This document shows positions 16,912 to 24,117 of a stretch of 64,000 nt of DNA, piece after piece. Both the position numbers and the translations under genes were made by a program. Source of the stretch: Ferrimicrobium acidiphilum DSM 19497 (lineage in GTDB: Bacteria; Actinomycetota; Acidimicrobiia; Acidimicrobiales; Acidimicrobiaceae); NCBI RefSeq assembly GCF_000949255.1, contig NZ_JXUW01000002.1, forward strand, positions 124,001 through 188,000, read 5' to 3'. The notes beneath the pieces were generated by a model. The model was not told where the DNA came from. It made no database searches and saw only the letters and a list, made by a program, of their open reading frames with translations. Position 1 is the first letter of the stretch. Every line of letters starts with the position of its first letter.

Positions 16912-17430
16912 TTAGTTATCCTTGGCTGGAGTGGTGAGCGATCGCGCCAGCCGAAGCAGGAAGCCACGGATGCTCGAGTCTGCAAAACGATGGAATACCG
17001 CCTGATCCATTAGCTGCCCCGTCCTGCCCAATGGTGCACGATATGTCCCTTCGATCCACAGCTGGCTGATCTCGGATCCCATCTGCGATATGCCTAGTGT
17101 GCCTTCGAAGGTGGGTAAGAGTCGCGACCCGGATACAGGAGACCAGGTAATAGGGAAAAGCACACTATCTCTTGAGCGTGACGGAGAGGCGAGAGTTATG
17201 AGTACAGAGGCACCGAAGATCCTGGCCGCCTTAAGGTCCATGCGAGCTTGCACAGCACTTTCGCTTAGCTGTGTTCCTGTGAGCAGTTCTCCAAGCCAGC
17301 TGCTCGGATGCTGGGTGATCTGTAGCGCAGCTGACTCCCAGTTCAAATCCAGGTCCACGAAGTCCCGAACAAATCGAACAGGAGGTTCTTCTCCATCTAC
17401 TGCGGCGCCGTCTTCTGCATACTCAACCAC
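16912..17430 (-). CDS. SRPBCC-like protein, function unknown
   Basis: 172 residues, GTG start at 17430. The pattern is loosely that of the START/SRPBCC (polyketide cyclase-like) fold: a helix/strand opening (VDLDLNWESAALQITQHPSSWLG), then strands WSPVSGSRLLPTFEGTLGIS and SQLWIEGTYRAPLGRTGQLMD, and a long C-terminal helix (FHRFADSSIRGFLLRLARSL). Such proteins bind hydrophobic ligands, but the substrate cannot be guessed here. It is separated by 83 bp from the EamA transporter gene on the same strand. Confidence 0.6.
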   Translation of the reverse strand: MVEYAEDGAAVDGEEPPVRFVRDFVDLDLNWESAALQITQHPSSWLGELLTGTQLSESAVQARMDLKAARIFGASVLITLASPSRSRDSVLFPITWSPVSGSRLLPTFEGTLGISQMGSEISQLWIEGTYRAPLGRTGQLMDQAVFHRFADSSIRGFLLRLARSLTTPAKDN

Positions 17431-17513
17431 GATCGTACTTCATCTCGCCTTTCATCGTAGAGAAAACAATCTAGAACCATGGATGCTGGCCAGCAACGAG
17501 TGACTTTAGTCCT

Positions 17514-18431
17514 TTAGGTAGAGGACTCTTGGGGATCAAAGAGCCCAGGCTTCCCGCTTGGTGTCGCTATTGAGACCAACACCATGGCTGCAACCACAAC
17601 CATACCACCAATCCAGACTCGGATACTCTCGCTCTGATGAAGGGCTACGAAGGCAATGACAGCGGCGAAGACGGGCTCAAAAGAGTAGAGAACCGAAACC
17701 TCGATGGAACTCAACCAACGAAGCGACCAGGTCTGTATGAGAAAACCTAGAGCTGATGCTCCGATCCCGTTGATGACCACGGTTGCCCATGCCTCGCTGG
17801 AGGCATGTAGCGGGATCAGTCCGCTCCCGCCGGGTCGCAGGGCGACGACTCCGGCGAGCACAGTGACCGTCGCCATCTGGAGTATTGTGAAGCGGATGAT
17901 GGCCACCATTGTGTTGCTGTAGTGCTCTACGACTACGAGCTGTAACGCAAACAAGATTGCACAGCCGACGACGAGCGCAACGCCGAGTAGACGCCCGTGA
18001 GCTTGCGGACTAGCGAGCAGATAAAGTCCAAATACTGCAATGATGGTTGCTGCGAGTTGGAGTTTAGCAGGCCTGCGCCCGAGGGCAAGAAAGATGATCG
18101 GCACCAGGACGACCGAAAGACCAGTCAGGAATCCAGCCAATGACGCCGAGATGTAGCGTTGACCCTCGGTCTGAGTCAAGTAGGCGCCGAAGAGCAAGGC
18201 ACCTGTGACCAGGCCACCCGTGAGTTCACCACGACCTAAGCCTCGCCAGAACGATCGACGCAGGCCAAACACGACACATAGGAGTACGGAGGCGACGAGA
18301 AACCGTAAGAACGTTAGCGTTACCGCTCCGATAGAGTGGAGGGCTACCTGGTTCAGCGAAAAGGTAACACCCCATATAGCGGTAACCCCAAGAAGAGCGA
18401 TGCGTGCACTTCGATGGCGATAATCCATCAC
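17514..18431 (-). CDS. EamA/DMT-family permease
   Basis: 305 residues with ten predicted membrane helices in two EamA repeats. Family cues are GVTAIWGVTFSLNQVALHSI near the start, FLRFLVASVLL, AYLTQTEGQRYISASLAGFLTGLSVVLVP and, in the second half, SLRWLSSIEVSVLYSFEPVFAAVIAFVAL. Members export or import metabolites such as amino acids; the substrate is not deducible. GTG 18431 and ATG 18428 are adjacent; neither has a strong ribosome site. It lies divergent from the PsiE-like gene 44 bp away, so the two share an upstream region. Confidence 0.88.
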   Translation of the reverse strand: MMDYRHRSARIALLGVTAIWGVTFSLNQVALHSIGAVTLTFLRFLVASVLLCVVFGLRRSFWRGLGRGELTGGLVTGALLFGAYLTQTEGQRYISASLAGFLTGLSVVLVPIIFLALGRRPAKLQLAATIIAVFGLYLLASPQAHGRLLGVALVVGCAILFALQLVVVEHYSNTMVAIIRFTILQMATVTVLAGVVALRPGGSGLIPLHASSEAWATVVINGIGASALGFLIQTWSLRWLSSIEVSVLYSFEPVFAAVIAFVALHQSESIRVWIGGMVVVAAMVLVSIATPSGKPGLFDPQESST

Positions 18432-18460
18432 AGGTGGCCCATCATCGCCAGCCGAGCAGA

Positions 18461-18466
18461 TATGCT
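18461..18466 (+). promoter_or_regulatory. TATGCT -10 box nine bases before the PsiE-like start
   Basis: TATGCT fits the actinobacterial -10 consensus TANNNT. Transcription would begin about seven bases downstream, leaving two or three untranslated bases before ATG 18476, which has no Shine-Dalgarno. A leaderless mRNA is likely. Confidence 0.5.
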
Positions 18467-18475
18467 ACCCTGCAC

Positions 18476-18973
18476 ATGAGCAACTCCCCTATTAAGACCT
18501 CAAAATTAGCGGATTATATCTCGGTAACCGAAACCGTATTTTACATCATCGTAGCCCTGTTTTTGGCGTTGATGGCTGCCGCCGTCCTCTACCAAGCTGT
18601 CCATAGTCTCTTTAGTGTCGACCTGAACGGTGACGTTACGAGATCGCTGGTCTCGACACTGAACGAGGTTCTCTTTGTCATCATCTTGTTAGAGCTGATG
18701 AGCACGGTCTACAATCATCTGAAGAACGGTGGGTTTCAGCTACGGCCGTTCCTCATCATTGGCATAGTCTCTTCCGTACGTCGAATTCTTGTCCTTGGGG
18801 CACAACTATCGACGATACATAAATCGGTCAGCTCGACTGAGTTCCACTCCGCCGTCATGGAGCTTCTGGTGGAGACGTTGGTGGTGCTTGCGCTTACCGT
18901 CGCCCTCTACCTCCATGCGCTAGCTAAGCGCAAGAAGAACTCCAAACAGACTACTGACGTTGATCCTCAGTAA
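18476..18973 (+). CDS. PsiE-like phosphate-starvation-inducible membrane protein
   Basis: 165 residues, four membrane helices, start ATG 18476 (MSNSPIKTS); an upstream in-frame ATG at 18404 lies in the divergent gene. Family marks of PsiE are NEVLFVIILLELMSTV followed by FLIIGIVSSVRRILVLGAQ and a last helix with ELLVETLVVLALTVALYL. The biochemical role of PsiE is unknown; in Escherichia coli it responds to phosphate starvation. No Pho-box was recognised upstream. The 3' end overlaps that of the convergent gcvPB by 23 bp. Confidence 0.8.
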   Translation: MSNSPIKTSKLADYISVTETVFYIIVALFLALMAAAVLYQAVHSLFSVDLNGDVTRSLVSTLNEVLFVIILLELMSTVYNHLKNGGFQLRPFLIIGIVSSVRRILVLGAQLSTIHKSVSSTEFHSAVMELLVETLVVLALTVALYLHALAKRKKNSKQTTDVDPQ

Positions 18974-20465
18974 GGATAGGTTTCCTAGCTGCCATCGCCT
19001 CATCGAGACGCCTAACAGGGGTATTGCGCGGCATAGCGAGGACCGCCTCTGCATCCGTTCGGGCGGAGGCCACTATCTCCTCTAGCGCCTGCGCGATAGC
19101 CTCTAGCGTCTGCGGCGACTCGGTTTCGGTTGGTTCAATCATAAGCGCCTCGTGCACAACTAGAGGAAAATAGACGGTCGGTGAGTGGAACCCGGCGTCG
19201 AGGAGGGCTTTGGCGACATCGAGTGCTCGCACGCCAGTCTCGGCCTTCAACCGCTCAGCAGAGACCACAAATTCGTGCATGCACGGTTGCTGAAACGCGA
19301 CCTCGAAGGTGTCGGCTATGCGAGCCTTGAGCCAGTTGGCGTTGAGCACCGCGAGCTCGGACATCGTTCGTAACCCATCGCTGCCTAGGTACTGCATGAA
19401 GGCCAATGCCCTTGCAAGTACAACCGCGTTCCCGTAGAAGGCATGAACTCTACCGATGGAACGTCTGGGTGCCACCCAGGTATAAGAGGATCCACCATCT
19501 AACGAACGTGGTAGTGGACCGGGTAGAAAGTCGGCTAGATGCTCCACGACGGCCACCGGCCCAGCTCCTGGCCCTCCACCTCCGTGGGGGGTGGCAAAGG
19601 TCTTGTGGAGATTGGAGTGAACAATGTCAAAACCCATGTCACCAGGGCGTGCAACCCCTACGATAGCGTTCAAGTTCGCGCCGTCGTAGTAGGCGAGACC
19701 GTCGACGGAGTGAATCACATCTAAGATCTCACGAATCTCACGCTCAAAGAGTCCAAGCGTGTTCGGGTTAGTAAGCATGATCCCGGCTGTGTCTTCATCG
19801 ACGAGTTCGCGGAGTTTGGCAAGATCGACGAGGCCGTCAGGTCCACTCGGTACGGTGATGGCTTCGTATCCCGCTAATGAGACTGATGCCGGGTTAGTTC
19901 CATGCGCTGAGTCAGGAATTACGACCTTGGTGGGCTTGCGACCGCGAGACGTGTGGTATGCCCTCATGATCAGGAGGCCAGTAAGTTCACCACTGGCCCC
20001 TGCCGGCGGCTGCAAAGTAGCCTGTGCCATCCCAGTGATCTCGCAGACGTAGTGCTCGAGTTCGTTTAGGAGCCGCAGCCAACCCTGGATCGCCTCCGGT
20101 GGCGTTAGTGGATGAACGTTGGTGAGGCCGTCTATGGCCGCAACTTGATCGGCGAACTTGGGGTTGTACTTCATCGTACACGAGCCCAGGGGGTAGGCCC
20201 CAAGGTCGACTGAGTAGTTGCGGCTCGCGAGACGGGTATAGTGCGCTACCAGGTCTCTCTCCGATACCTCTGGGAGCTCAACCGCCTCCTCTCGCACCCA
20301 AGACTGAATCTCGCTTAGATCCATCGACGGCACTTCGGAGTTGCGAAGCGAGAAGGAGCGACGGGTTGGGACCGATAGCTCAAAAATCGTGGGCTCTTCG
20401 GCGTCACCCATAAGCGGCGAGGAGGCCGCGCGGCCACCAGGTGCACTCGTCATAGAAAATCTCAT
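18951..20465 (-). CDS. gcvPB: Glycine dehydrogenase (decarboxylating) subunit 2, P-protein C-terminal half
   Basis: 504 residues. With GcvPA it forms the two-piece PLP-dependent P-protein that decarboxylates glycine and loads aminomethyl onto lipoyl-GcvH. The PLP lysine is Lys288 in SNLHKTFATPHGGGGPGAG; other blocks are YPLGSCTMKYNPK, LQPPAGASGEL, PDSAHGTNPAS and MLTNPNTLGLFE. ATG 20465 overlaps the GcvPA stop by 4 nt (ATGA) and follows AAGGAG, so translation is coupled. The two-subunit form is standard in many Gram-positives and thermophiles, whereas mycobacteria have one fused GcvB chain. Confidence 0.96.
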   Translation of the reverse strand: MRFSMTSAPGGRAASSPLMGDAEEPTIFELSVPTRRSFSLRNSEVPSMDLSEIQSWVREEAVELPEVSERDLVAHYTRLASRNYSVDLGAYPLGSCTMKYNPKFADQVAAIDGLTNVHPLTPPEAIQGWLRLLNELEHYVCEITGMAQATLQPPAGASGELTGLLIMRAYHTSRGRKPTKVVIPDSAHGTNPASVSLAGYEAITVPSGPDGLVDLAKLRELVDEDTAGIMLTNPNTLGLFEREIREILDVIHSVDGLAYYDGANLNAIVGVARPGDMGFDIVHSNLHKTFATPHGGGGPGAGPVAVVEHLADFLPGPLPRSLDGGSSYTWVAPRRSIGRVHAFYGNAVVLARALAFMQYLGSDGLRTMSELAVLNANWLKARIADTFEVAFQQPCMHEFVVSAERLKAETGVRALDVAKALLDAGFHSPTVYFPLVVHEALMIEPTETESPQTLEAIAQALEEIVASARTDAEAVLAMPRNTPVRRLDEAMAARKPILTEDQRQ

Positions 20466-21793
20466 CTCAACTCCTTCGCCAGCGAATCGACAAAGCTATC
20501 AATCTCTGTTCGGGTGCGAGCCTCGGTCACGGCTAGCACTAGACGATCATCAAGACCTGGTGGAACAACTCCGGCCAGGAAACCATGTTGAAGCATGCGG
20601 TGTTGCAAGTCAGTAGCACTTCCAAAGGTGCGCACCGTGAACTCACGGAAGAAGTTACGAGTACTGGGCACTAGACCGATCTCGCTAAGTCGCGATGCCA
20701 GATAATGGGCGCCGTCGTAGTTGCGCCGAGCCAAGAGTTGGAAGCCTCGCTTGCCGAGCCATGCCATGTGGATAGCTGCTTGGATGGCCATCAAGGTCTG
20801 GTTGGTGCACACATTTGAGGTCGCCTTCTCTCGGCGTATATCCTGCTCTCGAGTTCGAAGTGTGGTCACAAACGATCTTCGTCCCTCGAGGTCTCGTGTC
20901 TCTCCAACGAGGCGCCCAGGCATAAGGCGAACGTACTCGGCTCGTGCGGCGAATAGTCCCAAATATGGACCGCCGAAGGACAATGGTATGCCAAGCGACT
21001 GGCCCTCGCCAACTACAATATCGGCACCGAGAGTGCCCGGAGAGCGCAACAGACCAAGCGCAATTGGGTCTGCTACGACGATTAGAAGCGCCCGTTCGCT
21101 ATCAGCTAGGGCGCGTGCTTCCTCGAGATGTTCGATGGCCCCGAAGTAGTTAGGGTAAGCGACTATGACCGCTGCTGCCCCAGCGTGATCAGCACTGCCA
21201 GATCCGAAGTTGGTGCTGTCATCAGCCTCCAAGTCAAGGTGCTCGATCTCGAGGTGAGTCCCTGTTCCAAAGGTGGCGAGAGCCTCACGATAGCTAGGAT
21301 TCACGCCGTTTGAGACGATAACACGCCGTTGTTTGGTGAAGCCAACCGCCATGTTGACAGCCTCAACCAAGCTGGCAGCCCCATCGTATAGCGACGCATT
21401 CGCGATCGGTAGCCCGAAGAGACGTGCAACCATGGTTTGAAACTCAAATAGTGCTTGCAGTACCCCTTGAGCAACCTCTGGTTGATAGGGCGTGTAGGCG
21501 GTCACGAACGCCGATTGGCTTCCAAGATGGCGAGCGGCAGCGGATAGGTCGTGATCGTAGGCGCCTGCGCCAGCGAAACTCACCAGCGAGCTCCTGACGG
21601 CGGAGTTATCTCTTCCAAAACGTGAGAATTGTTCTAGAACCTCGATCTCTGACAGATCACTTGGTAAGGAAAGAGGTTCAGTTCGCACCAACGCCGACGG
21701 AATCGAGGCATATAACTCCTCGAGTGAGCTCATCCCTAAGTCTGTCAACATCTGCTCGATCTCCTCCTCGGTATGAGGCGCAAAAGACGGCAA
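20462..21793 (-). CDS. gcvPA: Glycine dehydrogenase (decarboxylating) subunit 1, P-protein N-terminal half
   Basis: 443 residues. Recognised from FAGAGAYDHDLSAAARHL, FVTAYTPYQPEVAQGVLQALFEFQTMVARLFGLPIANASLYDGA, FGGPYLGLFAA and LRTREQDIRREKATSNVCTNQTL, which are near-diagnostic. It lacks the PLP lysine, as the family does, and pairs with GcvPB. The start is TTG 21793 after a perfect AAAGGAGG with a 5-base spacer. It follows gcvT by 108 bp with no obvious terminator, giving a gcvT-gcvPA-gcvPB unit. Confidence 0.95.
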   Translation of the reverse strand: MPSFAPHTEEEIEQMLTDLGMSSLEELYASIPSALVRTEPLSLPSDLSEIEVLEQFSRFGRDNSAVRSSLVSFAGAGAYDHDLSAAARHLGSQSAFVTAYTPYQPEVAQGVLQALFEFQTMVARLFGLPIANASLYDGAASLVEAVNMAVGFTKQRRVIVSNGVNPSYREALATFGTGTHLEIEHLDLEADDSTNFGSGSADHAGAAAVIVAYPNYFGAIEHLEEARALADSERALLIVVADPIALGLLRSPGTLGADIVVGEGQSLGIPLSFGGPYLGLFAARAEYVRLMPGRLVGETRDLEGRRSFVTTLRTREQDIRREKATSNVCTNQTLMAIQAAIHMAWLGKRGFQLLARRNYDGAHYLASRLSEIGLVPSTRNFFREFTVRTFGSATDLQHRMLQHGFLAGVVPPGLDDRLVLAVTEARTRTEIDSFVDSLAKELR

Positions 21794-21901
21794 CCGATCC
21801 TCCTTTATCTACTATTTAAATCGGGTATGTGACCTCGACGCAGGAGGCCCTCATGGTAGTGATCGTAGCATTGACGCGGACGAACACCTGGTGCGTGAAC
21901 A

Positions 21902-22942
21902 TCAGTTCATAGCGGCGAATGGGTACGCACAACGTTCGATAGCGAGCATCGAGCCATTGCGCTCCAGGTAGATCGGTTCTGGGCTGTCGGCCTTCAGGAA
22001 CCCTAAACCGATGCCTTGTTTGCGCAACGGTGAATAGCCGCCACTTGAGACCCAACCAACCTCAACTTGATTCGAATAGATGCGTTCACCTGTCCGAAGC
22101 GGAGCCCGCGTGCCTGTAGTAAGACCGGTGATCAGCGGTGAGACTCCGTCAATCTTCTGCTGAAGAAGTGCCACCTTGCCCGGAAATTCACCCTTGTCAA
22201 ACTTAACAACCCAGTCCAGTCGCGCATTAAGCGGGGTCAAGCCATTGCCGAGCTCATGACCGTGCAGCGGCAAGCCTGCCTCAAGACGTAACGTATCCCG
22301 AGAGCCGAGCCCACATGGTTTTACCCCCGCCTCAATTAGGGCAAGAAAACACTCTTCTGCCACCTCATTTGGCAACGAAAGCTCCACCCCATCGCTGCCG
22401 GTATAGCCAGTGCCAGAGACGATTACCGGGGCACCTTGATAGCTTCCATGAATAAGCCGATTTTTGCTCGGAAGTTCGGCGGTGGAGATCAGGTCAGCTA
22501 CGTATGCCCTGGCCGCTGGTCCCTGCACTGCAAGTATGGTTCTTGAGTCAGTTATGTCATCACCGCCAACGTTGGCTAGAACGTTCTCAGTGTTGGCGGC
22601 GTTGGGCATGACGTGAAAACGAGTATCCTCGAGCCACCATACGATGATATCATCGAGCACTGAACCGTTCTCGTCAAGCAGGTGGGTGTACTGAGCTCTG
22701 CCAGCCGAAATTCGAGCAAGATCGTTGGTGAAGACTGCTTGCAGCCGTGCAAAAGCCTCCGGACCCGACACCTCTACGCTGCCGAGGTGGCTGACATCGA
22801 AGACGCCAGCGCCGGTACGAACAGCGAGGTGTTCCGCAATCGTCCCCTCTGAATAGGCTAGCGGCATCTCATAGCCACCAAATTCAGTCATCTTGGCACC
22901 AAGCCGAAGGTGGGTGGCATGGAGAGCAGTGGTCTTGGTCAC
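21902..22942 (-). CDS. gcvT: Aminomethyltransferase, T-protein of glycine cleavage
   Basis: 346 residues. It moves the aminomethyl carbon from GcvH to tetrahydrofolate and releases ammonia. Signature blocks are MTEFGGYEMPLAYSEG, RTGAGVFDVSHLG, FTNDLARISAGRAQYTHLL, GYTGSDGVELSLP and GLGSRDTLRLEAGLPLHGHEL. The size is normal for the family (about 360). The start is GTG 22942; a TAACAT box ends seven bases upstream (22950-22955), so initiation may be leaderless. gcvH is not here but about 4 kb away on the other strand. Confidence 0.96.
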   Translation of the reverse strand: MTKTTALHATHLRLGAKMTEFGGYEMPLAYSEGTIAEHLAVRTGAGVFDVSHLGSVEVSGPEAFARLQAVFTNDLARISAGRAQYTHLLDENGSVLDDIIVWWLEDTRFHVMPNAANTENVLANVGGDDITDSRTILAVQGPAARAYVADLISTAELPSKNRLIHGSYQGAPVIVSGTGYTGSDGVELSLPNEVAEECFLALIEAGVKPCGLGSRDTLRLEAGLPLHGHELGNGLTPLNARLDWVVKFDKGEFPGKVALLQQKIDGVSPLITGLTTGTRAPLRTGERIYSNQVEVGWVSSGGYSPLRKQGIGLGFLKADSPEPIYLERNGSMLAIERCAYPFAAMN

Positions 22943-22949
22943 TTCTCAC

Positions 22950-22955
22950 ATGTTA
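22950..22955 (-). promoter_or_regulatory. TAACAT -10 box seven bases before gcvT
   Basis: It has the TANNNT form and lies in the 29-bp gap between gcvT and the upstream small membrane-protein gene. It would start transcription at or beside the GTG. If real, gcvT-gcvPA-gcvPB has its own promoter. Confidence 0.4.
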
Positions 22956-22971
22956 ACTGCCGTTGTTAGGG

Positions 22972-23424
22972 TTACCCAACATTCTTTTTAGGGACCATAG
23001 AAAGTTCTATCTGTTCAGTTGTATATAAGCGGCAGAGGCGGAGGCGACTGTCGAGGTGATCGAGTTCGACTCGGATACAAGCCTGCTGTTCACACCAGCC
23101 CTCCAGGCGTTCAAAGACATCGCTATCCGAACCAAAGGCGACGAAGGTAGCTTGTGCCCTCGACACCCTTTGCTCCGGCTGGGTGTAGGGCTGATAACCG
23201 ATGAGGATAGATTCGTCGGCTCGCATGACATTAGTGATCAGCACTTCAGGTTCATAGGCCATCGTAGAGGTGAGATGACTGGCGTTGAACTCTGCAGCTC
23301 TTCTGGCCCGTATGGAGTCCATGAATCGTGTGTGACGCCTCCACCCCACCAGGAATGCGATGATTCCCATCAACACGATGGTAGATGGGAACACGACGAG
23401 TGAAAGCATGGATCCCTGTGGCAC
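22972..23424 (-). CDS. Single-pass membrane protein, unknown
   Basis: Up to 150 residues: one membrane helix (about 7-28), a basic stretch (RRHTRFMDSIRARRAAEF) and a soluble domain of about 115 residues with two or three Cys (GWCEQQACIRVELDHLDSRLRLC). No family is recognised. GTG 23424 follows GAGGGA very closely; ATG 23409 gives a more usual spacing and may be the real start. It lies upstream of gcvT on the same strand and head-to-head with the phosphatidyltransferase, whose start is about 75 bp away. Confidence 0.6.
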   Translation of the reverse strand: MPQGSMLSLVVFPSTIVLMGIIAFLVGWRRHTRFMDSIRARRAAEFNASHLTSTMAYEPEVLITNVMRADESILIGYQPYTQPEQRVSRAQATFVAFGSDSDVFERLEGWCEQQACIRVELDHLDSRLRLCRLYTTEQIELSMVPKKNVG

Positions 23425-23485
23425 TCCCTCATTCTATAGCAGCCGCTATAGTTATTCGGGAATTCCATCGATTGGATTGCCAGCC

Positions 23486-23491
23486 TATGCT
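23486..23491 (+). promoter_or_regulatory. TATGCT -10 box seven bases before the phosphatidyltransferase GTG
   Basis: TATGCT, then a 7-base spacer, then GTG 23499. The ATG inside this box (23487) would otherwise be the start, but a -10 box cannot be on its own message. This favours GTG 23499 and a leaderless mRNA. Confidence 0.45.
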
Positions 23492-23498
23492 GGGAACC

Positions 23499-24077
23499 GT
23501 GAACACCCATCGGCTGCCATCTATTATTCGTGCCGCTGTGCCATCGATCATCACCGCGATCAGGTTGGTTCTACTCATACCGGTATGGATATTGCTGCGC
23601 CACGGCCACCAGGATGTCGCCGCCGCAATTCTCCTTGCGGTGATGGGGATCACCGATTTTCTCGACGGCTATGTCGCGCGTCGTACCGGAGCAGTCACTA
23701 CCTTCGGCAAGATTTTTGACCCTCTCTCCGATCGTGTTGTGCTCATCGTGATTGCAGTAGCTGCGCTCGTCGATCACCTGGTCCCCGTATGGCTACTCGT
23801 CCTTGTGCTCGCACGCGAGATACTTGTTGGGATTACCGTCCTTGCTGACCTGCTAATTCATCGTCATCGTAACGACGTTGTCTGGATCGGGAAAGCCGGT
23901 ACCTTTGGTTTGCTACTAGGATTTCCGTTGGTAGTTCTTGGCGACGGATTGAGTCAGCCGATCGTAAGAATTATAGCCATCGTTGTAATGTCGGTGGCGG
24001 TCGTTCTTTTGTACGTCGCGCTCGCTCTCTACGCCCTAAACTTTGTGAGAATAGCTCACCCAGAGGAACTACCCTAG
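23499..24077 (+). CDS. pgsA: CDP-alcohol phosphatidyltransferase (PgsA-like)
   Basis: 192 residues from GTG 23499. It joins CDP-diacylglycerol to an alcohol, most likely glycerol 3-phosphate, for phosphatidylglycerol synthesis. The defining motif DG-x2-AR-x8-G-x3-D-x3-D is intact: DGYVARR then FGKIFDPLSD. About six membrane helices follow the family plan. Mycobacterium tuberculosis also has a pgsA homologue near gcvH-garA, which supports common synteny. The alcohol acceptor (glycerol-P versus inositol-P) cannot be fixed from the motif alone. Confidence 0.85.
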   Translation: MNTHRLPSIIRAAVPSIITAIRLVLLIPVWILLRHGHQDVAAAILLAVMGITDFLDGYVARRTGAVTTFGKIFDPLSDRVVLIVIAVAALVDHLVPVWLLVLVLAREILVGITVLADLLIHRHRNDVVWIGKAGTFGLLLGFPLVVLGDGLSQPIVRIIAIVVMSVAVVLLYVALALYALNFVRIAHPEELP

Positions 24078-24117
24078 CAAGACCGTTGCGGCCACAACGG
24101 TCGAATGGGAGGTTGTC

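Noticed and set aside
21794-21901. Riboswitch or gene between gcvT and gcvPA
   Set aside because: The gap is about 100 bp, with only the gcvPA ribosome site recognisable.
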